This document shows, one piece after another, positions 1 through 11,500 of a stretch of 42,998 nucleotides of DNA. Below the pieces are notes generated by a model. It saw nothing but the letters and a program-made list of their open reading frames with translations. It ran no database searches and was not told the DNA's origin. The translations under genes were made by a program, and so were the position numbers. Position 1 is the stretch's first letter. The number at the start of each line of letters is the position of its first letter. Location of the stretch: contig JAAMPI010000332.1 of assembly GCA_013054445.1 (NCBI GenBank), forward strand, positions 1 to 42,998, written 5' to 3'. Source of the stretch: Cudoniella acicularis (lineage: Eukaryota > Ascomycota > Leotiomycetes > Helotiales > Helotiaceae).

Positions 1-1077
1 GCTGCATTTGTCATCCCTGTCCCTCTTAACTTCCAGTTCTCCGTCTCTCTATTCACTATAAACAAAAACTCCGATATAAATTTCTGGAATATAGTTGGTT
101 TCCTTTACAATAGTGGTTTAGGGGCAGTTGGATACAGCTGTGATTTGCTGGCTGAAGGCTGTCAATAAAGGAGCGGAAAAGTTTGTGAATATTTGCCGTC
201 ACTTTTGTATATACGCTATATTACCATGAAATTGATGCTTGGTAGAATACCTGCGCCAGCATGCCTAATGAACTATTGTTGGCTTACCTGTCAGTGTCCA
301 ATTTTGGCTCTTGTTTAGATCAGGATCCCTAACATGATATATGACGGCGGGCCATTTTTGGAAATTAGAAGGAAGGAAACTATACGAGGCGGAAAGAATT
401 GTAAATTGGGTTAGACAGGGTTACGTCCTCCACGCATGCATCAACTTAGGTGTGGTGGAGAGAATCTATAGCTTAAATAATACGTTTTGTATAGGAAGAA
501 GTCGAGGCGTGCTTAGAGTCGAAGGCCCACCACACGCAGCATGGCTTATACCAAACATCATCGCAATTGAAGTGGTTTGCGCCCGCTGAAGGAGGCTTAT
601 AACTGCTCATCTGGCACACCGGGCATCATAAGAGAGGCGCAGAGGATTAATACCAGATTCTGAAGAACCGTTTACTAAGGCTGAGTACACGAGTAGGGCG
701 TTGAAAGTACAGCATGGCCTCGCTGAGCGAATTGGCTTCAAACCTAGACCGACGTGGAGACCCATGAGTCGCCAGCCACCTTGTCAGCTAACATCTCATC
801 ATTTACTCTCGACCTCTCATCAGGGCGTTCAGCGTCAGCCTCAAAGTTATACCTGGGCACTCTTCCTACGCCCAAGCTTCTGCCTAGCAAATTGCTAGAG
901 ACACAAATCTTGACGTGCTACATATATCAGTCGCCTCTTCATCCCGGTCCAGGTGGTTTACCTCAATTCTTCACCACCATCTGACCTTGACTTTTTCGTT
1001 AGCTCCTCGAGCCTCTGACTCACGGAACCCATTCACAACGCAGCTTGGGAGCAATTCTTACACTCTCCGCTTTGACG
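1..1077. other. Upstream non-repeat region, no supported gene
   Basis: Base composition is ordinary, with CpA and TpG common. A small open frame at 341-589 (+) has no recognisable domain, no intron signals and no obvious start context, so I do not call it. The 400 bases before position 1078 are rich in C/T tracts, as in many fungal promoters, but I can point to no specific regulatory site. Confidence 0.5.
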
Positions 1078-1751
1078 ATGGAGACCCTTGCAGTTCAGAC
1101 GCCCGCAGCCTTCAGCAGAAGTTCAGATGGCTACTGGTTTCAACCGCAGAATCCATCATATCTAGTCGGCTCAGTATTGGCGCAGCAGTGCCCAAAATAT
1201 ATAGGACGACAACTTAATTCAGTATCTATAGACTTCCAAACAAACACGAACTCTCTCACGACGACTAAAGGACTTCTTTCACCCTACGACAACAACCTCT
1301 CTCTATTCCTCACCTCCACGGGTTCGTCCGGTATTCAACCACTCTCATTCCCGCCTACGAAACAATCTCCCAACACGTCCCCTGCGCCTTCGAATCGTAT
1401 CTCTCCCCTATCTACATACAGTCACTCGAATATAGGACAACAAAACGACCGACCATTCAAGTATGACCAATGTCCGCAATCCTTTAACCGCAACCACGAT
1501 CTCAATCGGCATAAACGGATCCACTTGGCAGTGAAACCTTTCCCCTGCGGGCATTACGAGAAGAACTTTTCAAGGAAAGATGCATTAAAGGTTCGTTCTT
1601 CATTCGATCTGATTCGCAGATTAGAGCAGGAGATAGCTGATTGACCGAACAGAGACATGTCCTCGTGAAAGGGTGCGGGAAGACTACAATTGATAAATCG
1701 GAGGCGATCGTCAATTTGGCAGAGGGTAAGCCGAAGATAGAGGAGATTTAA
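1078..1751 (+). pseudogene. Two-finger C2H2 transcription factor, zinc ligands lost, probably a decaying paralogue
   Basis: The gene has two exons, 1078-1590 and 1653-1751. The 62-nt intron starts GTTCGT, carries a CTGAT/TTGAC branch-like stretch and ends AACAG; splicing (phase 0) joins DALK to RHVLVKGCGK and gives about 203 residues. The N-terminal 120 residues are Ser/Thr/Pro-rich. The finger pair, with core SFNRNHDLNRHKRIH and then FSRKDALK-RH, resembles nuclear DNA-binding factors of the fungal Swi5/Ace2-like two-finger type. Both fingers are damaged: the first Cys of finger 1 is Tyr129 (TAT, 1462-1464) and the second Cys of finger 2 is Tyr160 (TAC, 1555-1557). Each fits one G-to-A change (TGT to TAT, TGC to TAC), the RIP direction. 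The first ATG in frame is 1078. The frame is otherwise open. It faces the CreA-like gene, with about 320 bp between the stops. DNA binding is probably lost; a role without zinc cannot be excluded. Confidence 0.7.
1591..1652 (+). other. Intron of the two-finger C2H2 gene
   Basis: GT-AG intron of 62 nt. Without splicing the frame reads a non-homologous tail and stops at 1642-1644. With splicing it restores the second finger's His and terminal Cys (H-x5-C), which is the best evidence for it. Confidence 0.7.
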
Positions 1752-2073
1752 TTCTCTCCTCCTTCATAGGTAGGCGCAAGTGTTGTGGTGTGGGTTACCA
1801 TAGGGGGGGGTAGGCGGCATGGATAGAGTTTCGGCGCAGAAGAGGGGTGTTTAGGAGGTTATAACATTATTGAATTTTGCGATGGATATGGAGTTGGTCT
1901 TTGGACTTTCATTCTCTTCTTTAGCTTTGTCCTTTGCTCAAGGTCTGTTAGATAGCTTTACAGGAACCTGTTGTGGAGTGCTTGCCTTGATTATACGATG
2001 ACATATGCCTAAATCCACCCATCGGCAAGTAGGACCAACATTACCTTCCCAGATAGGTGCTTGGAAACTCCCT

Positions 2074-2985
2074 TCAAGGAATCAACCGAGCCATAAAATC
2101 ATCCACTTGCTGCTGCCTGCCACCACACGAGCTGTGCGGGGCAGGCAGTATCATTTCGGTACCGTGTGTTCTCGATATGATATCGCTGATCACTGATACG
2201 GGTCGAGCAGCGGATGTGACTTGATTGTTGGTGTGATATTGTCCGTCGACACGTTGGGGTTCCAGGGGCTCAAGGGTGGGTGTTTGTTGAAGAGACAGGC
2301 CACGGATCGCATGCAAGTCGTACCCACCACCATAAGGTCGGAGACGAGGTGAGTGCATTGGAGTGGCCAGAGGAGTCTGGTCTGGTGTTGGTGATGGCGA
2401 GTCCTGAGAGAAGGTTGGTGAAGGCGGAGAAGTGGAGTTTGGTGAGCCAGGTCGCGAACGCTTAGCATTTCGATGTGAGTGGATATCGTCTTCGTCGTAG
2501 GAGTACGAGCGTGACATGGCGTAGGCTGAGAGGGAAGGGAGGTCGTTCCAACTGCCGTGGCTGCTGTAACTGTGATGTCTGTTCGATGGGACGATGGTCG
2601 GGTATGGAACGTGGGAGTGTGGAGAGGAGACTGGTGAACCGACGGCAGAGGCAGATGCTGATCGTGACATGCTCTTGTTTGGTAGAGGTATGATTTGAAC
2701 GGCCTGGGGTGTCTTGTTAATTCTTCTCGACTTGGGGTCGTTGTGTATCCTCGAGTGTCGAGTAAGTTCATTCGATCGCGAAAATCTTTTTGTACAGCCC
2801 GGGTATTGGCATACATGAGGCTTCTCTCCAGTATGTGTTCGAATATGTCTTGTCTGATGTTCGAGACGATGAAAAGCTTTATCGCACAGAGGGCACTCGT
2901 GTGGTCGTGGGAGGTCCTGTCGGTCGTCACCTCCGTGTTGGCCACCGATCTTAGGTAGTGTCGTACTGGTACTGACTGCCACCAT
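2074..2985 (-). CDS. CreA/Cre1/Mig1-type C2H2 repressor paralogue, short and divergent
   Basis: Single-exon frame of 303 residues. Two C2H2 fingers carry the CreA signature: C31, C34, H47, H51, then C59, C64, H77, H81, with linker HTGEKPH and the block [19 protein letters not shown]. CreA/Cre1 represses genes for use of non-preferred carbon sources by binding GC-rich SYGGRG sites. Other family landmarks remain in order: a NKSMSRSA segment near 103-110, an acidic YDEDD near 163, a basic [11 protein letters not shown] near 175, and the Ser/Pro block with [12 protein letters not shown] followed by HSPRLRP. It differs from canonical CreA (roughly 400 residues or more) by a short N-terminus, no long Ala/Gln tract, a changed C-terminus, and Asn72 instead of Asp in the finger 2 helix (RSNELTR, usually RSDELTR). 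A conventional creA copy probably exists elsewhere in the genome, making this a paralogue. The frame is intact and shows no RIP stops. Confidence 0.85.
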   Translation of the reverse strand: MVAVSTSTTLPKIGGQHGGDDRQDLPRPHECPLCDKAFHRLEHQTRHIRTHTGEKPHVCQYPGCTKRFSRSNELTRHSRIHNDPKSRRINKTPQAVQIIPLPNKSMSRSASASAVGSPVSSPHSHVPYPTIVPSNRHHSYSSHGSWNDLPSLSAYAMSRSYSYDEDDIHSHRNAKRSRPGSPNSTSPPSPTFSQDSPSPTPDQTPLATPMHSPRLRPYGGGYDLHAIRGLSLQQTPTLEPLEPQRVDGQYHTNNQVTSAARPVSVISDIISRTHGTEMILPAPHSSCGGRQQQVDDFMARLIP

Positions 2986-3700
2986 TTCTGCTCCTTTATT
3001 GTTGTTAAAGCTCCCTGTTCTTGCTCCAAGTTTGAATGATACACGCCGTTATAGTGAAGCAGATAGAGATGATGTGCTAAGGGGATTTGCTAAGAAGAGC
3101 ACCTCAGCCACGGGCGCAGAAAGAACGGAGGAGAGTAGTATGCATACCGGAGAAGTCTGATCAAGATCTGGAATTATATAGGCGAATAGAGTAGAGGGGT
3201 TTGGATAGAATTTCTTGATATACGGGATTTTGTTGTCCTTGTTCCTTTCTTAGTAGCAAGTTGATCGAGACCGTGGTTAGGGTATGTGAGAGAGCGGTAG
3301 GATCAGCCTTTCGCCAAAAGAAAACAAATAAACCTACTGTTCGTGGGTGTACCAAGCACGGCGTAAATCGTGCCCAACAAGATTCGAATATTAGTCTTCT
3401 TGTTTTCATCGAGGTTAAGGGCAATAGATTTCTCGAAAGCATTTTCTCCTCTCATATCTTGCCTATTAGATCCTTCTGCCAGTACTTGCTGTCCTTAGGT
3501 CAGAATCCCTCTCGAGCAAGCCATAAAGCCTTGAAAGAGCTCTCTATTGACTCCGGGGAAAGATCCGGGGAACTATGCCGATCATTGATTAAGGTGAACC
3601 TGAACGAACCACAGTTCCGAAAAGAAACATAGTACCAACACGGCAGCACAATAGATGCTTAGGTGGCGCCTAATATTCAGTCCCATTTTTGGACTTCCGC
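2986..3700. other. Region upstream of the CreA-like gene, no confirmed gene
   Basis: This is the upstream region of the minus-strand CreA-like gene. Overlapping open frames at 3161-3442 (-) and 3261-3632 (+) show no recognisable domain and mask each other, so neither is called. Composition is still normal; RIP-like bias begins shortly after 3.7 kb. Confidence 0.4.
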
Positions 3701-3787
3701 ATACCCCGACCACGAACTTTAGGGGCCAACTATACCCCAATTATCGTTCATGAGACTAGGCTCGATTTCCAAGGTTGTTACGAGGTG

Positions 3788-3813
3788 AACATCCTATTAT
3801 AACATCCTATTAT
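3788..3813. repeat. 13-bp tandem duplication (aacatcctattat, two copies)
   Basis: Two exact adjacent copies at 3788-3800 and 3801-3813, followed by a further aac. It sits at the point where sequence becomes AT-rich. Confidence 0.85.
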
Positions 3814-4080
3814 AACTTTAACTATATATGAATTTAATCTGCTTTCTTTTCACAATTACTTCAGGATTTAAACAAAAAGCTAAAAGTACTGTCAAGAGAA
3901 CGTAAAACCGCCGATTACACTAGAGGTGGTATCGGTAGTTACGAAAGTCAGGCAGCTTAGTATTTCCGGTTAAGGCGTGAATGCCAAAACGGGCTAGGTC
4001 ATCGCGAGCACGTTCCGAATAGACGAAACCACCCTGACTATTAGCGATCCAGTGCATGCAAGCTAAAAGTCGCGAGAACT

Positions 4081-4182
4081 GCAGACTCCCTGTCGACAAG
4101 GCGTTGTGGTTGAACTAAACTCGCGGAAATTGCAGACTCCCTGTCAAAATAGCGTTATAGTCGAACTAAAAATCGCAGACCT
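4081..4182. repeat. 51-bp tandem duplication with RIP-like differences
   Basis: The phrase gcagactccctgtc occurs at 4081 and again at 4132, inside two adjacent units of about 51 bp. The copies differ partly by TG-to-TA changes (gttgtgg in copy 1, gttatag in copy 2), the change expected of RIP. Confidence 0.75.
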
Positions 4183-4235
4183 CTTCGGTAACCTCGATCT
4201 GCGGCCACCTCTTCGATAACCTTGCTCTGCGGCCA
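4180..4235. repeat. 28-bp tandem duplication
   Basis: Two adjacent 28-bp units, 4180-4207 and 4208-4235, both starting cctcttcg and ending ctgcggcca, with a few substitutions. Confidence 0.8.
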
Positions 4236-4368
4236 TTCCGTGCCAGAAAGGCCTCGTGCTTGAAAGGCGTTCTGAAGTCGCAGAGATTGCATGTAGACGC
4301 CCTGCATATAAAATAAAGGTTCTTCAGAGTCGTCGCCCCGTTTTGCTATAGATTACGAACCGCTCGAG

Positions 4369-6490
4369 ATGCTTTCCCCTATTACACCGCCCTCGACTCC
4401 TATCCTCGAAGGTGCTAGACATCTGGTTGTCGATTGCGAGCCAATACTTACAGTTAATACACCGCCGCAGTCTCCAGTTCTCTAAATTGCTGACCGAGAG
4501 AGCTGCATATTGGTCACAAATGAGGTTGAGGTCGTATATGAGGCCGCGGCCGCACATGAGGTTGGGGGTCAAATATGAGGCCAAGGTCACGCATAAGGCT
4601 GAGCAGGTAAGAGGCTACCCAGGCTGAGCCCCGGACTCACTATTACTGACAGAAATATGAGCGAACCCTTCTTGATATCAGTCAGCTTCTCCACACACGT
4701 CCAAGCAATAATCCATAGAAGCTTTTCTATGTGAGAACAGACGAAATTGAGGTAGAAGATTCCGACTGGGGCAAAATAGCGTTAACACCAGGAATATACG
4801 TTCTTGGGAAAAGACTCGACGGGTATTACGAAGTTATCGTTGATAAATCGTGTATTCCGTGGCTTCTCGGTCACAATTTCCTGTTCCTCGATAAGGCTGA
4901 ATTTGAATTCTTGTTCGGTTACGATCTAACGTAACCAACGAAGATAGAAGTGGATGTGTATGGTGTATAGGGGGCGAGAAGAAGATCCTATGTCCGCTTC
5001 CTCGAAAACGCCTTAAAGGCGATTTGGTCTCGACGTAGTAAGGGACTCAAATTATGCCTTCGCTCAATCGCCCTACCATCCCTAGAAGCAGCGCTTGAAT
5101 AGGCCATCTTGAGCAACGATATACTGGTAATCCTATTACTTATTTCGTTTATGAGTTATAATACTGACCGTTATTAGGAATCTAGCCCTCTAGTTCGGGA
5201 AAAATTTCCCTTGTGTCTTGTGTTGCTCGCTCTAAGTTTACTCGAAGACTATAACAGCCCCTCGGCTATCCAACTCCTCGAGAAAAACCAAGATAAAGTG
5301 CTACGAGCCTTTCGGAAAGATTTTACAGATCTTTTTAAGGCCGTATCTATAAAATGCCAAAATCGCAAAGCAGAAACTCATTTTATTAGACTTGTACGAC
5401 GCGTGTTCATATTTGCTAGCGGCCTCGAGGATGTCTATCAACTCAAATTTGACTACGAGGGTACGGCAATTGATAATCTTAATAAACTCGGTTCTCTTGT
5501 TAGTATTACGGGTTCGAGTTGCTTTAGGAATTTCGACTTGCAAGCGATACTTAGCGCTCTTTACAAGTCCAAAGCTATTACTAATAAATATATTGACACC
5601 TTGGACATAGCTAAATTGATCAGCAAGTTGATGACTTTGCTTCTAATTAGGTTCTAGTCAGACTTGGTATGATATTCTAGATTGCGGCCTGAAATAATAC
5701 TAACGTTCTTCAGGGTCTTCCGACTAAGGTGCCTGAGCAATTACCCCTCCGTAACAAACTCCGTGCCCCGTCAACTATCTATCCGCTTCGTATACTAGGA
5801 GAACGAAACATTCTTAGTAATAGCGTATACGAATTGAAGAAGAGGTTTAGCCATCGGAAGCTGGTCAATAGGGACGTGGTGAAACTTCAACTTGGCAGTG
5901 TCGTAACAGGGTCGACTTCCTAGAAACTTATAGGGGATGCTAATATATGGTGAGATATTCCTGATAATCATCTTGAGCAGTTCTAATAAACAGTCTTAGC
6001 CTACCATCGCCGCTCGACTATAGCTTTGGTAAAAAGATTACTTCTGACCGAACTATCCTAGAGGAGAAACCGAAATAGATAAAGAGGAGCGTCCGCTAGT
6101 CTATCAGGGAGAGATTTATAGGCCCTCGAGTAGAGTGTAGCGCATGTGGTCTTAGGCGTATCTTCTTATCTATGTGTTATAGATTCCTGGGCAATCGTGG
6201 CTATGTGGTATTATGAATTTCGAAGAATAGAGATCCCTCTATAGAATTAAGAGATTTAGACTAATAATCTTCTCGCTGTTATTGATTTATTATCTTATAC
6301 GGGTGACGTTAGATCTAGGAATTCTTTTCTGAATATTTATAGAAGATTCTACTCCGTGGCGAATTTGATTATATAGATGCTTAAAAGATACTAACTTCGT
6401 AGGAAACCCCTACTAGCAACTAAACTCTAGCCTCTAGACCTTCTCTATCTAGCCGAAGCCTAAGACACATTTTGCCGTTCCCTAAGTGCC
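4369..6490 (+). pseudogene. Unrecognised multi-exon gene, RIP-inactivated
   Basis: Exons as read: 4369-4606, 4653-5126, 5178-5666 and 5714 to about 6490. The three GT-AG introns are 46, 51 and 47 nt; the second has tactgac and the third tactaac as branch sites. Joining them gives a readable protein of about 650 residues interrupted by TAA/TAG where Gln or Trp is expected (for example 4932-4934, then two more in the same exon), plus one TGA near 5965 that fits Trp. A Pro/Ser-rich start (MLSPITPPSTPILEG) is followed by Glu/Val/Ala-rich repeats, then a globular part with segments such as DSDWGKIALTPGIYVLGKRL and LLALSLLEDYNSPSAIQLLE. A five-G run near 4563-4567 adds one base to an 18-bp repeat and shifts the frame; four Gs would keep it open into the next exon. 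The start could lie upstream, since the frame stays open before 4369. I do not recognise the family. Confidence 0.55.
4520..4603. repeat. 18-bp coding minisatellite (unit like atgaggttgaggtcgtat)
   Basis: About four and a half units, each beginning atgagg (the last one ataagg). Units are 18 bp except the third, which is 19 bp because of an extra G. It lies at the end of the first exon of the unrecognised gene and encodes Glu/Val/Ala-rich hexads. Confidence 0.75.
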
Positions 6491-6690
6491 TGACAAAGAA
6501 GCGCCACTTGTCCCCGCAATAGTAGACTACAGGGCCCGCATGCATGCATATGAGCAAGCGGCCTTGCCGAGATATAAGAACTCGGAAAGAAGTTGCCTCG
6601 TCCCGTATAGTAGGGCGGTGAGTTGCCAAGCTACACATTCTTGTACATGCAGGGCAGCCCTGGTGTGCTGAATGTGGTAGGGCTGCTTAG
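6486..6690. other. TG/CA-rich island inside RIP-mutated DNA
   Basis: About 200 bp rich in TG, CA and GC (for example gcccgcatgcatgcatatgagc), unlike both flanks. Open frames on both strands overlap here and show no domain. It may be a later insertion, or a unique stretch that RIP did not reach. Confidence 0.5.
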
Positions 6691-6854
6691 GATTTAGATG
6701 CCTGGCGGGATACTATAACTTTTATTAGACTGATCCTCCTATACCGAATTCTATTTATTCGTACAAATCCCTAACTCGACTCTTATTGTGATCTAAGAAC
6801 ACGGCCCTATCCCTTTTACCTCTCTTGTGCTCTGCCTCTAGATATATATAACAT

Positions 6855-7303
6855 AAAGAGATCTGATATCATTCCTCTCCGCGATGGCGTTTACGAAATA
6901 GAGGAGGGGGTTAGAGATCGAAAGCTAGGCGAGGGAGACCTTGCAAAATTGTTGTTCGGCGGTATAGCGGCGGCCTCTACTCCCTAAAGCTTCCTTGAAA
7001 ATGATAAGGTTTTATAAGATACTTCTGAAAGCAGTCTAAGTAGTGCTGATAACTCTTAGCTTACCCTCCTCGTTCGAAGAAGACAAACTGATGACTCTTT
7101 TCGCCTCTTACGATGGCTCGTATAAAGATGACCAAGGAAAACGAGAGTACCTCGTCAGTATAGTCTTAAAAGTCGTTCAATCGATAAAAGAAGGTCAAAA
7201 AGTCCTTATCATAGAGGAGAAAGGCGACGAAATAGAAGAAGAAGAGGGGGAGGCTCGAGACAAGTTGCTTATAGAGGGACTAAGGGGGAAACGCATGTGG
7301 TAA
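6855..7303 (+). pseudogene. Partial diverged duplicate of a module of the 4.4-6.5 kb gene, plus acidic frame
   Basis: The stretch 6883-6985 encodes GVYEIEEGVRDRKLGEGDLA, which aligns with SVYELKKRFSHRKLVNRDVV at about 5823-5882 of the preceding gene, and both run on into a KL/QL-x-G-segment ending in AST or GSTS. So a related module lies about 1.06 kb downstream in the same orientation. Beyond it, in another frame, is an open acidic/basic stretch at 7043-7303 with EEKGDEIEEEEGEARDK near its end. Function is unknown. Confidence 0.4.
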
Positions 7304-8560
7304 GCGCACCTTTCTACTTAAGGTATCTTACTGACGAAGTAATAGGGTCGTTAAGATAGTAGATATCTTTAAGGGACACTGCCGCGCTGCCGAATCCACC
7401 TACGGCGGTCAACAGTCTTATAATCATATAATAGTAAGTGAATATCCGGGACCTAAGTATAATAATATGTTGCTAAGGCTTGGCAGGATGCCGATCGAGG
7501 TCGGCTTGAGAAACATAGAACCAATAGAGAGAACTACACAAGCGATCAACAACGCCCGCGAGGGCAGTCACCTGTTCCGCCAGCATTTTTCAAAACTCAG
7601 ACTTTCGACTTGCTCCTTAAGCTATAGGGCCTACGGTTATGTCCGAAAAGGATGAACGACGATGTCCGTAAAGCGCTCGAAGAAACTCACTACCAGCTTC
7701 CAGCTAGAGATCATCAATTGCTATATATTGGTTCCTGGCTGTTTTAACCTACTGAATTAGACATCTAGGAATTCTATCGGTTTACTTTCTACGAAAAGCT
7801 AGAGACAGAACGACATAATTTATTTAAAAGCATTTAAAGGAGTTAGAATAATTATACCGGGGAAAAATCAACAACTAAGCAAGTAACTTAATAGTGGCGA
7901 GATATGATTGTTAGTGTTTTTTTTATTAAGCGAGTTACCTAAACATTACTAATAAAGTTAAGTATATCAGTACGCGATTAGTGAAATGATTAAAGCTAGG
8001 TTATCTGCCAAACAGTACCCTTACTACGATTGCGTGGTTACCTAGCTTCACTCTTATAATGATCTTTAAAGAAGTATTATACTACTAGAGACACTTGACA
8101 AGAACGAAACGGGAGAAAGAGCGTAGCAAGTTGTCGTTGCTTTTACGAGCTTGAGGGTGATTGATATGATAGAGGTGAGCGTCTAATTAGGAGAATAAGA
8201 GAACATTCACTTACTATATATTCTAGGAAGAGTTTAGGGAATCTTAGTATTAATCGGTAGGGCACTACCGTCAGGTTACAAGTGATGTTCTGAAGGAGCT
8301 TTAAGATGACTAGAAGCTTCCTAAAGGTATCCAATCGAAGTTGAAAGGCATCATTGAATATAAGGAGAAGAGGTTGAATAGTAAAGACTTATTAGGGTTA
8401 GAATGTCTAGCAGATCTTAAAGTCTTAGGGTAGGCCTCTACCGGCAGAAGTGAAACCCTCTTATTGTTCGGGTCCTATACGGACTAGACTACCACGCTCG
8501 TTTATTATTAACAAGTTTTGATTTAGAATTTCAAACTGCTAGAGATATAAAACTATTTCA
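7304..8560 (+). pseudogene. Unassigned RIP-mutated coding remnant
   Basis: Plus-strand frames stay readable if TAG/TAA are taken as Gln or Trp, for example around 8005-8170 and 8330-8430 (segment KLPKGIQSKLKGIIEYKEKR). No domain was recognised and more than one frame is used, so boundaries are loose. It ends close to the convergent 3' end of the patatin-like gene. Confidence 0.3.
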
Positions 8561-8564
8561 CTTA

Positions 8565-11500
8565 TCAAATCCGTAGCCTCTTTCTGGCTAGCAGGTCATA
8601 CTCTGCCAAGCTCTTCCTCTTCCTATGATATGCTCTCTTAAAGTGAGCATCTAAACCTTGTGCTATGACTAACTTCTCTATCGAATATAGCGATCCGCTA
8701 ATATTATATAGCTCTAAGTTGCCTTGCTTAAGAGATATCGTAAACCTGCCGCCGAGACTCAGCTCTACTCGTTTCCGAAAGTTTCCGTCTTTACTAATAA
8801 AGGAAGGCTCGCCGACTTCTTTAGGAATAGGATAGCTGTTTAAGTAAAAGGTGGCTTCCGACAACTGATCAAGTAGCAGTTCAAATTCAGGTTTATTTCG
8901 GCGTACTAAACAGAAAATAGATCCTATACTTATATATTTCCTATTATATCCTTTCGGGATCAAGTCTAATTCGAAGTAGAATAAAGATATAATAGTATAG
9001 CGTACTATGTTATTAATAACTTTAGTTATTAAATGATCCTCCTAAGCCTTTAATTAGAGCTTATATATACTCTTCGTATTGTCTAGTCTTAATAATACGC
9101 CGTCAAACTCGGTATCGAGGCGGTGATATCTAAGATAAGTTCGGAAGATCTGTTTGACATGTTTATCACGCATTCTCTCCTAGAACATACGCTATAATCT
9201 AGGGAAAGCTCTATCCTTCTAGAGACTAAGGGGACTAGATACTGATATAGATGGCTTGTCATTATTCGTACGCGGGGTGCCGGTGCCTAGCGAGACTATA
9301 AAATCCGGCTCTTTAGCTAGTAGGAACATGGCTACCACCTCTAAAAGCGCCGAGATCAGCGGGTCGTTCTTAAGAGGTCCTGCGTCTTAGAACGTACCGA
9401 CCCTATCTATTTTTTTAGGCGGGAAAAACCTATAGGACGCAGTTAATCGTATAAAACATTAGAGGGAAGGAGAGAGTAGCAAACCCAGGTACTACTAATA
9501 CAGATCTTATACTAGGTCTTGTGTTAGCTAAGGTAGCGGAAGAAAGATTAAGTGATTACTTATATTTCCTAGAATAGCACTCTCCTATAGCCGTCCTCCG
9601 GCCGTATAACGTGGTATCCTACTACTGATTAGTTTGGCGAACAGAATAATTCTTAGAGACATACCTTGATCTAGGCCTCGGGTTCCTATACCGTTATAGT
9701 TTATAAAAATATAGCTTAACGGTTTACGGATAGTAGTAACGGGCAAACCTACTCGGGTACCTATAGAAGTTGCGTATGAGTAGTCTATAATAGTCTTTTC
9801 TTTTCCGAACACTGCCTATAATACGGCCTCGATATTTTCTGTTAGGTATAAACTATCCGCTCGAAACGCCTTTAAAAGTATATATATACTAGGTATAAGG
9901 CGTATACGGGATAGGATAGGGATACGGGATAGGATAAGGGATAAGATATTAGATATAATAGGGATAAAAACTTACCGAGGTTTGAAAGCAAGATCTACCA
10001 ACTTTATAAATGCTTCGGTAGAGTCATCGATAGACGAGCCGTTAAGGAACATGTCTATAATGATCAAGCCCCCTAGGCATATCAGTATAGAGTCCTCTAA
10101 GATCTTAACGGGATGACGTACCTAAACTAATACTAAATACGACTTTAAAGAACTTTTATAGTAGGATCCGTAGCCTAATACGGTCTTCTATTCTTTTTAT
10201 ATACTTTAGAGGTAAGACGCCTCGTGTTCCTCCTCTATCGATATATAGGACCCCCCCTACTCCGGCAGTAGAAGAATAGATCTTTACGACTACCTCCTTA
10301 AGCATCTCGACTCCGTAGAGGAAACAGTAGTAGACTCTAAAGATCTAGGGGTCGTCTATATAGTACTCTCCGAATACTAGAACACAGTTTTCGTAGACAA
10401 TATGTCTATATAGTAAGCCATACTAAGGTCTTCGGCGTAAGCAAACAAGACAGGTAATACTACTCTAGATACTACGCCACCGATCCTTAAAAATTCTAAG
10501 GTTACCTCGATAGATCTCTAAGGAAGGTATCCCCCCGCTACGGATAGATTGCTTAAAAAATTCTCGTAGCTAGCTTTCGACCTTACTAATAAAGCTACTT
10601 CGGAAGATCATATCTCGAGATCCTTTAAAGGCCATCACTTTAGATTTATTTACCTGGTAAAATATATCCCTATATAAGGTCTGAAATACGTCCTTAGGCT
10701 TAAACACTAGATCGAAAATTAGAATCTATAAATATCTAGAGAGGTGACTATAGCTTATTATAAGTGTCTAGAGGGTAATTGTCTAGGAGGATGCTCGAAG
10801 CGATAACAGGGGCTATAAACTCAGTTAGCTCCTTTACTGACTTTATATACTTTAAGAAGATAGATAAATACTTAGCCAAGTCTTTAGTAACAGGATTCTA
10901 CTTCCTCGAGGCCTTAATAAAATCGAATAGGCCTTCGGAGGTTTAAGAAAAGTAGTCGCAAGCGTATCTAAAAAGAGCAGCGAAATGCGTTATAGAGAAC
11001 AAGGTACGGGCGTCTTCTCTATTCCTTCGTACTTTATCCGATCTATTTAAGAGACACTCCTTTAGGCGTCTATATCGAGCTTTAGAAGAGACTTTATGAT
11101 CTAAGAGAAGAGCGACGACCTAAATGTCCGATATCTACTTAGACAGCTCGTATGTCGTTTCCTCTCTTAATAACTAGAGAAAGGCCTTTCTAGCCTTCTT
11201 CTCTTCGTAGGCTCCTAGACGTATCTTGTCGGTCACGATGATTACTCTAGGGTACGTGCTTCTTAGAAGCGTCGACGACTAGCCTTTCTCTAACTATACG
11301 GCCAAGCGGCGCGCGATCTGTCTAAAACCACTAAGGTCAGTAGAAAAGAAACAAAAGACGTCTATAAAGGGTAAAAGGAGGTAAGAATAAATACTATCTA
11401 TAGTTCTATCTAGAGTAATACGCGAGTCTACTATAGGTCTTAGTAAGGCTCGTCTTATTGTTTCGTGACATTTCTCCGCCGAAGGTACTTTAGTCCTTAA

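Noticed and set aside
341..589. Open frame of 82 codons near the left edge
   Set aside because: No domain, splice signals or supporting context.
2190..3044. Long minus-strand frame overlapping the CreA-like gene
   Set aside because: Out-of-frame shadow; it lacks the zinc fingers and has the irregular composition of an alternative frame.
9585..9812. Minus-strand frame that first looked like a retroelement aspartic protease (IID-x-x-x-AT)
   Set aside because: The whole segment fits the patatin-like family better, with matching sequence on both sides (GTRVGLPVTT before, DAGP and SLGTG after).
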